Positions 56,685 to 64,000 of a stretch of 64,000 nt of DNA are shown piece by piece. Position numbers and translations under genes: made by a program. Within the stretch, counting starts at the first letter, position 1; each line of letters begins with the position of its first letter. This stretch comes from Salticus scenicus (taxonomy: Eukaryota > Arthropoda > Arachnida > Araneae > Salticidae), in assembly GCA_963930645.1 (NCBI GenBank), contig OZ005661.1:201351120-201415119 (forward strand), read 5' to 3'. The notes below the pieces were generated by a model. The model did no database searches. It was not told where the DNA came from and was given only the letters and a program-made list of their open reading frames with translations.

Positions 56685-57351
56685 GGTGTATTATACTGTT
56701 TATTTGAGTAGCTTGTTTCCTCCAAGTGTAATAGGTTTTAACCATGCAACAGGTTTTCTTATTACATTCTTTACAAGGGTATTTCAATTCATAATCATGT
56801 TCTTCTAATATAGGATACCCTGACTGTTCTCGCAACCAACGGTAAGTATCTGAACCTTTAGCTAATAAAACAATATTTGATTTCAATAAATCTGGCAACC
56901 AATTTTCTATGTTTCCATCTAAATAACCGTTATCTGCTACTGCGCATCCGTCAGTGGGATTACAATATTCGTCAAATTCTAAGCATATACATACTACTTT
57001 TGAACGTGGAGAATTTAATTTTATGGGTTTAACATTTCCATGCTTTAGTGTTACACCTTTTCTTTTTACAAAATTACGCCACCCTAAAAAAGCTATAGTT
57101 ATTAAACAATTTTTCTTTCCGCATTCTCGACAAGGGAACTTTAAAACACTTTTATCAAATATTTTAATGGGTTTGTACTTTTTTACTAATAAAAATTCAT
57201 AAGAATCTCGATTAGCAGCAATTAAATCTTTATGGGGATACAGGTAAAAGTCTTCGGGGTTATTAAATGTAATATATTCTGAGTCATATACAATAGCAAT
57301 TTCAATAGGATCTGTAAACCTAACCGCAACGCAAGCTGCCGTCGATTCCAT
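56680..57351 (-). CDS. protein with duplicated CxxCxxxxC module
   Basis: 223 residues from MESTAACVA. KFPCRECGKKNCL...WRNFVKR (~70-96) and KYPCKECNKKTCC...WRKQATQ (~190-215) are internal duplicates, each a likely zinc knuckle followed by a Trp-Arg helix. The segments between are also loosely repeated (YDSEYITF / KGSDTYRW). No named family. It follows the 57,365 gene by 13 bp on the same strand. Confidence 0.65.
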
Positions 57352-57364
57352 TGTTACCTTACTT

Positions 57365-58123
57365 CTATTCACACTTTGTTGGATCGTCCTCTGGATATTC
57401 TATAAAAGGGACAGTAGTTTCTGCAAAGTGCAATGAAGAGGTTGGTAAAAGGGTTGTCAATTGAAAAATGATCATTTCGTTAATGTTTCCACCTATTTTA
57501 TAACAGTCGTCTCCATAGGTCATTCGATTTTTAATGACCATTTGAAATATACCTATAAAACTACTAAGCTTAAGCATTTTTTCCTGTATGTTTTTGGTAA
57601 ATTCATGATATATCCTTTCTCCATCAAAGATTCTTAAACTTCTGACACACCAATTTTTTCCTAGAATTGGTACGTTGTATTTACTGTGATTTTCACGACA
57701 CGCAGAGCACATATCAGCCTTACATTCGAGAACGAAAAAACGACCTCCATCATTTAATTTTTTTTCTTCGTTTTCCCGCATAGAGAAACCAATTGCTTGG
57801 AGAGGTTCACATCCTCGGGCAATGATGGAGAGAGTACCGTCTTTACATTTGTTTAGTGCCCATTCACCCGCAACGATAATTGTAAAAGTGTCTCGATTTG
57901 ATTTTAAAGTTTTAACATAAGCCTTATCATCTGCGCATGCATGTCCTTTAAGATATTTAGCTTTACCGCTCGTATGTAATTTGTAAACTTCACTTTCTTC
58001 TAAAATATGTTTCCATTCTGCAGAAATTAAATTTAATGATTTAGTTCGATTTTGCATGTCCTCAACAGCATTCAAAAGAATTTTATTTTGTGTAATAAAT
58101 TCAATTAAAGTGGAGTAATCCAT
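57365..58123 (-). CDS. 'SLNLIS' family protein, member 1
   Basis: 252 residues. LNLISAEWKHILEE, FDGERIYHEF and DDCYKIGGNINEMI match the divergent 58,292 gene (INLVSEDWEQCLEN, FDGEKILNRF, KCYRIGGDIKDII), so the two are an inverted duplicate pair. Conserved CKADMCSACRENH could bind zinc. ATTCAAGTAT lies 8-17 bases upstream (58,131-58,140). Function unknown. Confidence 0.7.
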   Translation of the reverse strand: MDYSTLIEFITQNKILLNAVEDMQNRTKSLNLISAEWKHILEESEVYKLHTSGKAKYLKGHACADDKAYVKTLKSNRDTFTIIVAGEWALNKCKDGTLSIIARGCEPLQAIGFSMRENEEKKLNDGGRFFVLECKADMCSACRENHSKYNVPILGKNWCVRSLRIFDGERIYHEFTKNIQEKMLKLSSFIGIFQMVIKNRMTYGDDCYKIGGNINEMIIFQLTTLLPTSSLHFAETTVPFIEYPEDDPTKCE

Positions 58124-58162
58124 TCGTTAAATACTTGAATAATAACAATATATATATATATA

Positions 58163-58165
<3 letters not shown>

Positions 58166-58234
<69 letters not shown>
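58166..58234. repeat. A42T27 palindrome after (TA)n
   Basis: Between the divergent paralogues 57,365 and 58,292. Confidence 0.95.
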
Positions 58235-58238
<4 letters not shown>

Positions 58239-58291
58239 AATTCTGTGTTTTTCATTTCTATTATCCCTTTACTTTTTTGAAATAATAAAGA

Positions 58292-59200
58292 ATGGATGGT
58301 TACACAACTCTCGTTTCCTGGACGTTGGAAAATGACTGTTTGGCAAAGAAATTTGTTAAATGGATTCCTAAAAATGCCATCAACCTCGTATCAGAAGATT
58401 GGGAACAATGTTTAGAAAACAGCATACCTTATCAAGATTTTGAATTTCGTTCAAAATCTCTTCGAGGATCCTCATCAAATTTTTATGATTATGAAACATC
58501 CGATGATTCCTTAGAAGTATATTTAGTGGGATATTGTAGATTTGCTAAATCTTACGATAACAATAAAAGTCGTCATAGTATCCTTATTGGTAGTTCTGAA
58601 CCTTTGATTAAAATTGCAAAATTAATGACAAAGGACTTGGGACCAGATATAAAAATTTCCAACGAATTTAAATTTACTTTCGCAAACTGCAGCTTGTTAG
58701 GCTGTTCAAAGTGTAACAAGAACTATGCAAAGTTTGAAGAACATGGATTTAAGCTAAGTAAAACAAATCAACCTTGTATACAGGATACAAAAATATTTGA
58801 CGGTGAGAAAATTTTGAATCGTTTCTTATCTCATATTGAAGATTTATACCAACAAACCTTTATTGGCCTTGTTCATCTAAATATTAATGTGCGATATAGT
58901 TATATGAATAATCAAGAAGAAAAATGCTATCGTATCGGTGGAGATATTAAGGATATAATAGCATTTGACGAGGCCAAACTATCTTGCGTTAAAGCTTTAG
59001 ATTTAGGAACATTAACTCCTATCGAAAATGAAGCCGAGAACCAAGATTTACCTACACCAAAAGAAGCCGAGAACCAAGATTTACCTACACCAAAAGAAAA
59101 TGACAATTTAACCAACGAGTATTTCGTTTCATCTGAACCTCCAAAGAAAAAAGTAAAGGTTGTTCCTGATAAAGAAGAAGGATTGTTCACCATAGATTAA
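58292..59200 (+). CDS. 'SLNLIS' family protein, member 2, with NLS
   Basis: 302 residues. The family body is as in 57,365, including CSLLGCSKCNKNY. A C-terminal extension has an exact duplication of AENQDLPTPKE and then PPKKKVKV, close to the classical SV40-type nuclear localisation signal, so the protein is probably nuclear. Function unknown. Confidence 0.72.
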   Translation: MDGYTTLVSWTLENDCLAKKFVKWIPKNAINLVSEDWEQCLENSIPYQDFEFRSKSLRGSSSNFYDYETSDDSLEVYLVGYCRFAKSYDNNKSRHSILIGSSEPLIKIAKLMTKDLGPDIKISNEFKFTFANCSLLGCSKCNKNYAKFEEHGFKLSKTNQPCIQDTKIFDGEKILNRFLSHIEDLYQQTFIGLVHLNINVRYSYMNNQEEKCYRIGGDIKDIIAFDEAKLSCVKALDLGTLTPIENEAENQDLPTPKEAENQDLPTPKENDNLTNEYFVSSEPPKKKVKVVPDKEEGLFTID

Positions 59201-59234
59201 AAAAAAAAAAAAAAAAAAAAATGAAATGTTTATC

Positions 59235-59294
<60 letters not shown>
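59199..59294. repeat. A-run, then A30T27 palindrome
   Basis: An A23 run after the stop, ATGAAATGTTTATCATT spacer, then A30T27. Confidence 0.95.
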
Positions 59295-59342
59295 ACGGAT
59301 CAGTAAGATCTCTTTATGAGCTGCACACTATCCAAATGATAA

Positions 59343-60257
59343 TCAACACAATTTCCCTGATTTCAATTGCATATTCAGAGTATAGGGTTTGGGGACATCT
59401 TTTAGTGTGTAAATTTTATTAACCATTTCTTTTGGTAATATGGTAACATGGGCGTTTAAAAAGACTTGACTACCAAGACTTCGACCATCCAGAACTAGAT
59501 ACATTGGATCTCCAATATCGTCAATAGCCACTAAACCAACATCTGGTATAAATTTTGTATTAAACTCCAAATTATGTAAATAGTCATCCTTCGTATAATC
59601 TATACTCTGTTCTGCATATACGCAGTTAGCTAAAACATATTGCATAAGAAGACTGACCTTTATCTCCGTAATACTTGTAAGTGTTTCAGTTTTTGAAAGT
59701 GCTTCAGTTGAATATAAGTAAACTTTGTTATGCGCTAAGATTTTCTTTGTAGGTTGTTTTGAAATTAATGTTGAAGATATAATCATTTTGGAGTTGAGTA
59801 AAGTTTGAAGACTATATAATGCATCTTCTTGATTTGGACCTACATCCATCGTCAAATCCATAAAATTTCGAAATATCTCCATTGCGTATCGTCCATCCTC
59901 ATCTGGTTTTTTATTCACCAAATATTGACGCATCGTTTCTTCTATGTGTGGGTTCATAGAATACTGTGTTAAAACTTTTTGGGTGTCTTCTTGATCGGTG
60001 GGCCGATAATAGGCATCAAAATACTTTTTTGCAGGAATAATAACTGTACCCTTTTTAAAGAAACTATAATTTTTAATGGGTTTTAAAAAACAACCTACAT
60101 AGGCAATGTGTGAACCACGGTCCATAGCCTCGTAACCCAATTCCAAACCATAAAAATGTTTCAAGTGATGTTCGCACATTAGCATAGTTAAATTTTTCCT
60201 TTGACCCCCTTTGCATTGAGCACTCTTGGAATTAAATATACATATTGAATAAGCCAT
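59343..60257 (-). CDS. hypothetical protein, 304 aa
   Basis: Starts MAYSICIFN. An N-terminal Cys/His cluster (CIFNSKSAQC...MCEHHLKHF) suggests a zinc site, followed by GSHIAYVGCFLKP and a long mixed domain ending LKSGKLC. A SET-like reading of the first 100 residues was considered and not adopted. Divergent from the PIF-5-like gene with a shared 37-bp gap containing ATCAAGTA. Confidence 0.65.
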   Translation of the reverse strand: MAYSICIFNSKSAQCKGGQRKNLTMLMCEHHLKHFYGLELGYEAMDRGSHIAYVGCFLKPIKNYSFFKKGTVIIPAKKYFDAYYRPTDQEDTQKVLTQYSMNPHIEETMRQYLVNKKPDEDGRYAMEIFRNFMDLTMDVGPNQEDALYSLQTLLNSKMIISSTLISKQPTKKILAHNKVYLYSTEALSKTETLTSITEIKVSLLMQYVLANCVYAEQSIDYTKDDYLHNLEFNTKFIPDVGLVAIDDIGDPMYLVLDGRSLGSQVFLNAHVTILPKEMVNKIYTLKDVPKPYTLNMQLKSGKLC

Positions 60258-60294
60258 ATCCCTCTCCTTTATTATCCGCCGAATCAAGTACTCT

Positions 60295-60924
60295 ATGGCT
60301 AAAGGTACCTATTCATTTAAACCTCGTAGTATTATGAAAGGTTTTAAACCCTTTAAAGTAATTGCAAAGTCCAAAACGGCATTAAGAGGTTTCGTCTCTC
60401 AGAATAAAAAATTACAAAAAGCGATTAAGGTCGTTTTCAGTAAAAAAAGTTTGGCAGTCATTGCTACGGGAACAGCGGTCACTGTCGGTGTTACCAGTAT
60501 TTGGGATTACATTGAAGCTAATTCGGGTTGTTTTAAGAAAACAACAGATGGTACTGTGTGCAAAGTACGCGAATTGAGTTGCTGTCAACCGAAACCGTTG
60601 CAAAATGTTTCCTTTTGCACCGGGATTTCAAACATGGAACATGTGTGTGAGCATTTTGATGAGAGTGTCGAAAACTCTTGTTGTAAATTGTGTAGCTGCG
60701 AAACTGCCCAGTGTTTACCGGATGAAACCATGCAATGCCAAAGACCGACAGTAGCCGAAGCGCTCAGTCATTTTGCCGAAAATGTCGGCTCGACTGTTTG
60801 GTCCGGAGTGAAAGCGGTTATTCCCTGGATATCTTACCTACTATACGGAGGCATTGCATTGGCCCTTTTCTTTTTTTTAAGTATTGTTGGACCTCCCCTT
60901 TACAGACTCGTAAGTAAGAAGTAA
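60295..60924 (+). CDS. PIF-5/ODV-E56-like membrane protein
   Basis: 209 residues. A basic N-terminus (to ~50) leads to a first hydrophobic segment (LAVIATGTAVTVGVTSIW), then ANSGCFKK and a Cys-rich ectodomain with about a dozen cysteines (LSCCQPKP, SCCKLCSC), and a C-terminal membrane helix (~180-203). The hydrophobic-Gly stretch followed by NxGC, Cys-rich region and terminal anchor is the ODV-E56 plan, at about half its usual length. Tentative; it would be part of the oral entry complex. Confidence 0.5.
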   Translation: MAKGTYSFKPRSIMKGFKPFKVIAKSKTALRGFVSQNKKLQKAIKVVFSKKSLAVIATGTAVTVGVTSIWDYIEANSGCFKKTTDGTVCKVRELSCCQPKPLQNVSFCTGISNMEHVCEHFDESVENSCCKLCSCETAQCLPDETMQCQRPTVAEALSHFAENVGSTVWSGVKAVIPWISYLLYGGIALALFFFLSIVGPPLYRLVSKK

Positions 60925-60926
60925 AG

Positions 60927-61489
60927 ATGTACGAAAAATTAACTACTTACTATCTACCAATCGATTTTCTGTTCAAAGAATTGTATAAATCGGAATCGTT
61001 GGATAAAGAAATCCGATACATGAAAGAACGAAAAGGACCTGTCTTTCGCCTCATTACACTCGAATTGGTGAATAACAAGAAAATTGTACACGTAGCTCGA
61101 AGTTATATTTCCAAACTTTTAGAGAATCAAGAAAAATTTGGATACATCTATTATCTGAGCGGTAAACCCATGTTAATCCCATTAGATGTTCAATTTCAAG
61201 GAATAGAGGTCTTTGTCGATTGTGTCGACAAAGAGAATATAGTGGAAATAATGGATGAGTTAGCCAGTGAGTTTGCATGTAAAAGTCATTTAATACACGA
61301 TATCACCATACTGGAATTATTTTATTTTTTCATCAAAATGGTGAATCCAGACTTGACGTGGTTGGCTATTGAAAGTATGCTCCATAATGTGAGGCAACAC
61401 GCTCACCTCATCATATCCCCCGACAGAAAATACAGTCACCAAATTGTAGAAACCGAACCCGACGACCCATCACTGGCCTGTAAAAGAAC

Positions 61490-61496
<7 letters not shown>
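60927..61496 (+). CDS. hypothetical protein, 189 aa
   Basis: MYEKLTTYYLPIDFLF...; starts 2 bp after the previous stop, so probably co-transcribed. Mixed alpha/beta, soluble, ending in a Lys/Arg tail (CKRTF). No family recognised. Confidence 0.65.
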
Positions 61497-61538
<42 letters not shown>

Positions 61539-61591
61539 TTTTTTTTTTTTTTTTTTTTTTGGATGTAGCTAAAAAAAAAAAAAAAAAAAAA

Positions 61592-61630
<39 letters not shown>
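61495..61630. repeat. two A(n)T(n) palindromes
   Basis: A40T26, spacer GGATGTAGCT, A25T35, between convergent genes. Confidence 0.95.
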
Positions 61631-61633
<3 letters not shown>

Positions 61634-62378
61634 CCTCTTCTTCCTCTTCCTCGGCAGGGCGTTTCTCTCCTCGGAACTTTAAGGTTTTCACCAAACTCTC
61701 GACATTTTGTTTGCCCATCGTTCGATTGTACAGAGAAATGCATCTGGAGAGTAATTTCTTATCCATGAGATCCTCTTTGGCAAACTCGGGATCCGCGGGC
61801 AAAATCACGCGCGTCATTTCTTCCACACATCCCCGCACCACGTAATAGATTTGCTTGGGGGCAGCCCGGACCTCGCTCCCCAATAACTTATACATTTCTC
61901 GGATCGTTTGCACATGGAGTCTTTTGTAATCGGGATCGTTGTCAAAGAGCGTTTTCGTGGGTCCGTATCGCAAGTTGGCAATATAATTCTTTTGTTCGTA
62001 GTTGGGGCCGTTATTCAAATTCCCGTTCAGTCCGTCCACCGCCAGGATCGCATCCATCGGGAGTCCGTTTTTGGTGAGCGTCTTCAACAGGTGCACCAGT
62101 TTGTCGGTTTTCACAAACACCTGCGACAACACGGAGACAATGTCTTCGTCCCCCCCGGCACTCCTCAGCGTCGCGGCAATCTCCGGATGGACGTGGATAT
62201 GCGTTTTAAAGAGATTGAGGAGGTAGGCCCAACTGAGACCGAGCGCTTCCACCACTTGTCCGAGCAGGGTCAATTTGAGCGATTTCAAGCTCACCGCGTC
62301 ATTCTCATTGAGGTTGTACGCTTTGATACTGGCATGGAGCAAGTCGTGAATTTGGGTCTGCAGCGTGTTAGGATCCAT
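61629..62378 (-). CDS. hypothetical protein, 249 aa
   Basis: MDPNTLQTQIHDLL...; helical, with a poly-Glu C-terminus (RPAEEEEEED). GC-rich coding and partner of the 62,368 gene, whose stop overlaps this start by 11 bases. Composition fits a capsid or DNA-packaging protein, but there is no match. Confidence 0.7.
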
Positions 62379-63645
62379 CTTTATTACTACTCTCCAACAA
62401 CAGTTGCATCAGTTCCATCATCTCCTTCTCCAAATCTCCCTCACTCGCCAAGAAGAGTTTGAGCGTATCCACCGTCCAGTCGAGTCGGATCACGTCAAAG
62501 GCTCGAATGCGACCAATGAACCGCTGAACGGTCGTGTGAATGCGCTTGGCGCATTTGAACGTGCCTTTGGGCACACCACCGCCGCGGCTCATGACCATCA
62601 GAATGTGATGATAGCCCAAGGTGAACCCCAACAGGTCGGCGGGGTCCTCGAACAGGACGGCCGGAAAATGGAGCGCGAACCCCAAGTCCAACACGTCTTG
62701 GGAGGCACACGCCACTTTGTATTTTTCCTTGAGGAAAGCCTGCATCGCATGGTAGGGTTCCCACATCACCGAATAGTGTTCGGAGACGCCCTCGCGGAAA
62801 CTGCGCAGCGTCTTGTAGTGTCGGCTCTTGAAGGTGATCTGCGTCTCGATCAGGCGTCGCAAGGCCTGCACGAAAGGACAGCTTTCGAACCGTTTCCAGA
62901 AAAAATCGCCCCGGCAGAGGCGCGCCATGAAATCGAGGGCCCAGTTGCCCACCACCGCCATGTCACTGGAACACGCGTAGCAACTCACCATCACGTGGAT
63001 CACGTCGAAAGGCAGGGCATACTTGCCAAACGTTTTGCGGATCATCGAGGACCGGTAGAGTTGAAGGAGGAGCTCTTTGGCCGCGTTCGGCTCCTCCTCT
63101 TCGAAGGGGTAGGGTTGCCACGGCGTGTGACAGTCGTGCACGTACGGCACCAAGATCTGGAAATACGTGTCCAACACGTTGGGGAGTTCGGACAAGAGAC
63201 CGTGCATGCCCCGGATCAAGGCGTCCAACACCCTTCGTTCGTTGGAGGCGTCTGGGTGTTCGGAAAGGATGTTGAGAAAATCCGTGAGAAACGTGTCGCC
63301 GTCCCTCAGGGGGTGCTGCTGCGGTCGCGTGGTGAAGGGCGCGTTCAAGGCTCTCAGCAACTGAATGCTCCGCCGCACTCGGCTCAGGGACTGTCGGCGG
63401 ACCGTCGTGGCATGGATGCCTTCCAGCTGAAGGAGGGGGAAATTCAGAGGCACCTGGTCATCGCCCGTCCACTCGCAATACGCCTGAGCCAAGGCACTGG
63501 AATGAAACGCGTCGGGGTTTGGGGAGGTGATGGCGTCGTACACGGCAAAAGACTGATGGCACAGCTGACACGACAGCGTGGGTCCTGGTCCCAAAGACAG
63601 GGCCTCAGGATGCGTAGGGTGGATAAGATTTGGAAAGGCCGCCAT
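62368..63645 (-). CDS. hypothetical protein, 425 aa
   Basis: MAAFPNLIHPTHPEAL...; an N-terminal CQLC near 25 could form a zinc site with later Cys/His. The rest is a long helical, Phe/Leu-rich domain without membrane segments. GC-rich, no family recognised; structural protein candidate. The antisense frame of similar length is a codon-bias shadow. Confidence 0.7.
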   Translation of the reverse strand: MAAFPNLIHPTHPEALSLGPGPTLSCQLCHQSFAVYDAITSPNPDAFHSSALAQAYCEWTGDDQVPLNFPLLQLEGIHATTVRRQSLSRVRRSIQLLRALNAPFTTRPQQHPLRDGDTFLTDFLNILSEHPDASNERRVLDALIRGMHGLLSELPNVLDTYFQILVPYVHDCHTPWQPYPFEEEEPNAAKELLLQLYRSSMIRKTFGKYALPFDVIHVMVSCYACSSDMAVVGNWALDFMARLCRGDFFWKRFESCPFVQALRRLIETQITFKSRHYKTLRSFREGVSEHYSVMWEPYHAMQAFLKEKYKVACASQDVLDLGFALHFPAVLFEDPADLLGFTLGYHHILMVMSRGGGVPKGTFKCAKRIHTTVQRFIGRIRAFDVIRLDWTVDTLKLFLASEGDLEKEMMELMQLLLESSNKDGS

Positions 63646-63802
63646 CCTCTTTCTTCATGGGGATGAAAGCACTTTTTCGCGTGTGGCACACGACACAGTG
63701 GCCCGTGATGTAAGGCCGGTGGGTTTTGGTTTCAAACCTCTGAACGTCCGTCGTTTCCGTTTGTCTCTGGCATTTACTACATCGAACCATCCGCGTTTCC
63801 AT
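63605..63802 (-). CDS. viral zinc-ribbon protein
   Basis: 65 residues (61 from the second ATG at 63,790). VRCSKCQRQT...ETKTHRPYITGHCVVCHTRKSAF is the compact zinc-ribbon pattern (CxKC...KTxxGRpxxxGxCxVCgtxKSxF) found as a small stand-alone protein in several large DNA viruses. Possible role in transcription. It overlaps the 62,368 gene by 41 bases and is divergent from the 63,821 gene. Confidence 0.7.
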   Translation of the reverse strand: METRMVRCSKCQRQTETTDVQRFETKTHRPYITGHCVVCHTRKSAFIPMKKEDGGLSKSYPPYAS

Positions 63803-63820
63803 CTTTATTTAGATCAAGTC

Positions 63821-64000
63821 ATGGACTCTCGGAAAGAGATTGTGCGGCTTCGCCACGTCGAACATTGGACCGAACGCGAGATTGCTCGGCAGTTGGATCT
63901 CCACCCTTCGGTGGTCCACTACTGGTTGAAAAAAGAAGACACGCGACTCCTGCCTCGTCGACGGGGCCGGCCACGCAAAACCGAGGACGAGGTGGACCGG
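63821..64000 (+). CDS. HTH/AT-hook DNA-binding protein, 3'-partial
   Basis: Sixty codons to the window edge. A helix-turn-helix (~15-38: WTEREIARQLDLHPSVVHYW) is followed by RRRGRPRKT, an AT-hook-like GRPR motif. HTH then GRPR is the start of Tc1/mariner-type transposases, whose second HTH and DDE domain would follow; a phage-like or viral integrase, or an AT-binding regulator, are alternatives. ATCAAGTC (63,813-63,820) touches the ATG. Given the many A/T tracts in this genome, an AT-hook protein is of special interest. Confidence 0.65.
   Translation, partial: MDSRKEIVRLRHVEHWTEREIARQLDLHPSVVHYWLKKEDTRLLPRRRGRPRKTEDEVDR

Noticed and set aside
59343..60257. SET-domain methyltransferase
   Set aside because: An AYVGxFxKP stretch was suggestive, but the NHS and catalytic Tyr motifs are not visible.
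62365..63666. 433-codon plus-strand ORF
   Set aside because: Antisense shadow of the 62,368 gene; composition (His/Gln/Glu/Arg/Gly/Val) is typical of antisense GC-rich frames and it clashes with three minus-strand genes.

Overview
The window reads as part of a large double-stranded DNA virus of an invertebrate, related to the baculovirus/nudivirus/nimavirus assemblage (class Naldaviricetes). It may be a free genome or an endogenous copy. The anchors are a P74 (PIF-0) protein, a VP91/PIF-8-like chitin-binding protein, two further PIF-like membrane proteins, a LEF-4-type mRNA capping enzyme and a family B DNA polymerase with the RNA-primed type of palm. The replicative helicase candidate is a PIF1/RecD-type SF1 enzyme and not the usual baculovirus helicase. 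A viral IRF-type DNA-binding protein points away from insects, which lack IRFs, towards a crustacean or other invertebrate host. I could not identify the species.

Bases 1 to about 14,075 are gene-poor and repeat-rich. They hold the 3' end of a Pro-rich ORF ending in a PLDLS (CtBP-type) motif, a cluster of three CRE (TGACGTCA) sites with CCAAT boxes leading to a strong splice donor, a 464-bp tandem repeat array, duplicated non-coding blocks, minisatellites, and a decayed fragment of a viral zinc-finger gene. They also hold a palindromic repeat block, one RING-finger gene with a Ser/Ala-rich middle, hr-like palindromes with AP-1 sites, and about four copies of a ~430-bp repeat whose reverse complement lies at 720-1440.

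From about 14,076 to the end the window is densely coded on both strands. Two architectures alternate. Compact clusters with overlapping or nearly touching genes carry most core-type functions: helicase 18.7-20.3 kb, 24.3-25.7 kb, 26.5-30.1 kb, VP91/kinase 39.3-42.5 kb, LEF-4 44.9-46.7 kb, P74 47.9-49.8 kb, a PIF cluster 52.3-55.7 kb, and 59.3-64.0 kb. Between them sit one- or two-gene cassettes bounded by long A(n)T(n) palindromes, carrying accessory genes: three Bcl-2-like proteins, the IRF-like protein, dUTPase-like and Nudix proteins, F-box and RING proteins, and several expanded families of unknown function. A 0.8-kb palindrome with a (TA)n centre lies at 43.05-43.86 kb and shares its repeat core with the 7.6-8.6 kb block.

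Inferred cooperation of the products: polymerase and helicase would replicate the genome; LEF-4 would cap late transcripts; P74, VP91 and the other PIF-like proteins would form the oral-entry complex; the nucleoside kinase would feed nucleotide pools. The Bcl-2-like, IRF-like, RING and F-box proteins would act on host apoptosis, transcription and ubiquitin pathways. The most unusual features are the palindrome-bounded cassettes and a modular protein family that joins different zinc modules (RING or C2H2) to one shared CWCD...HRH domain.
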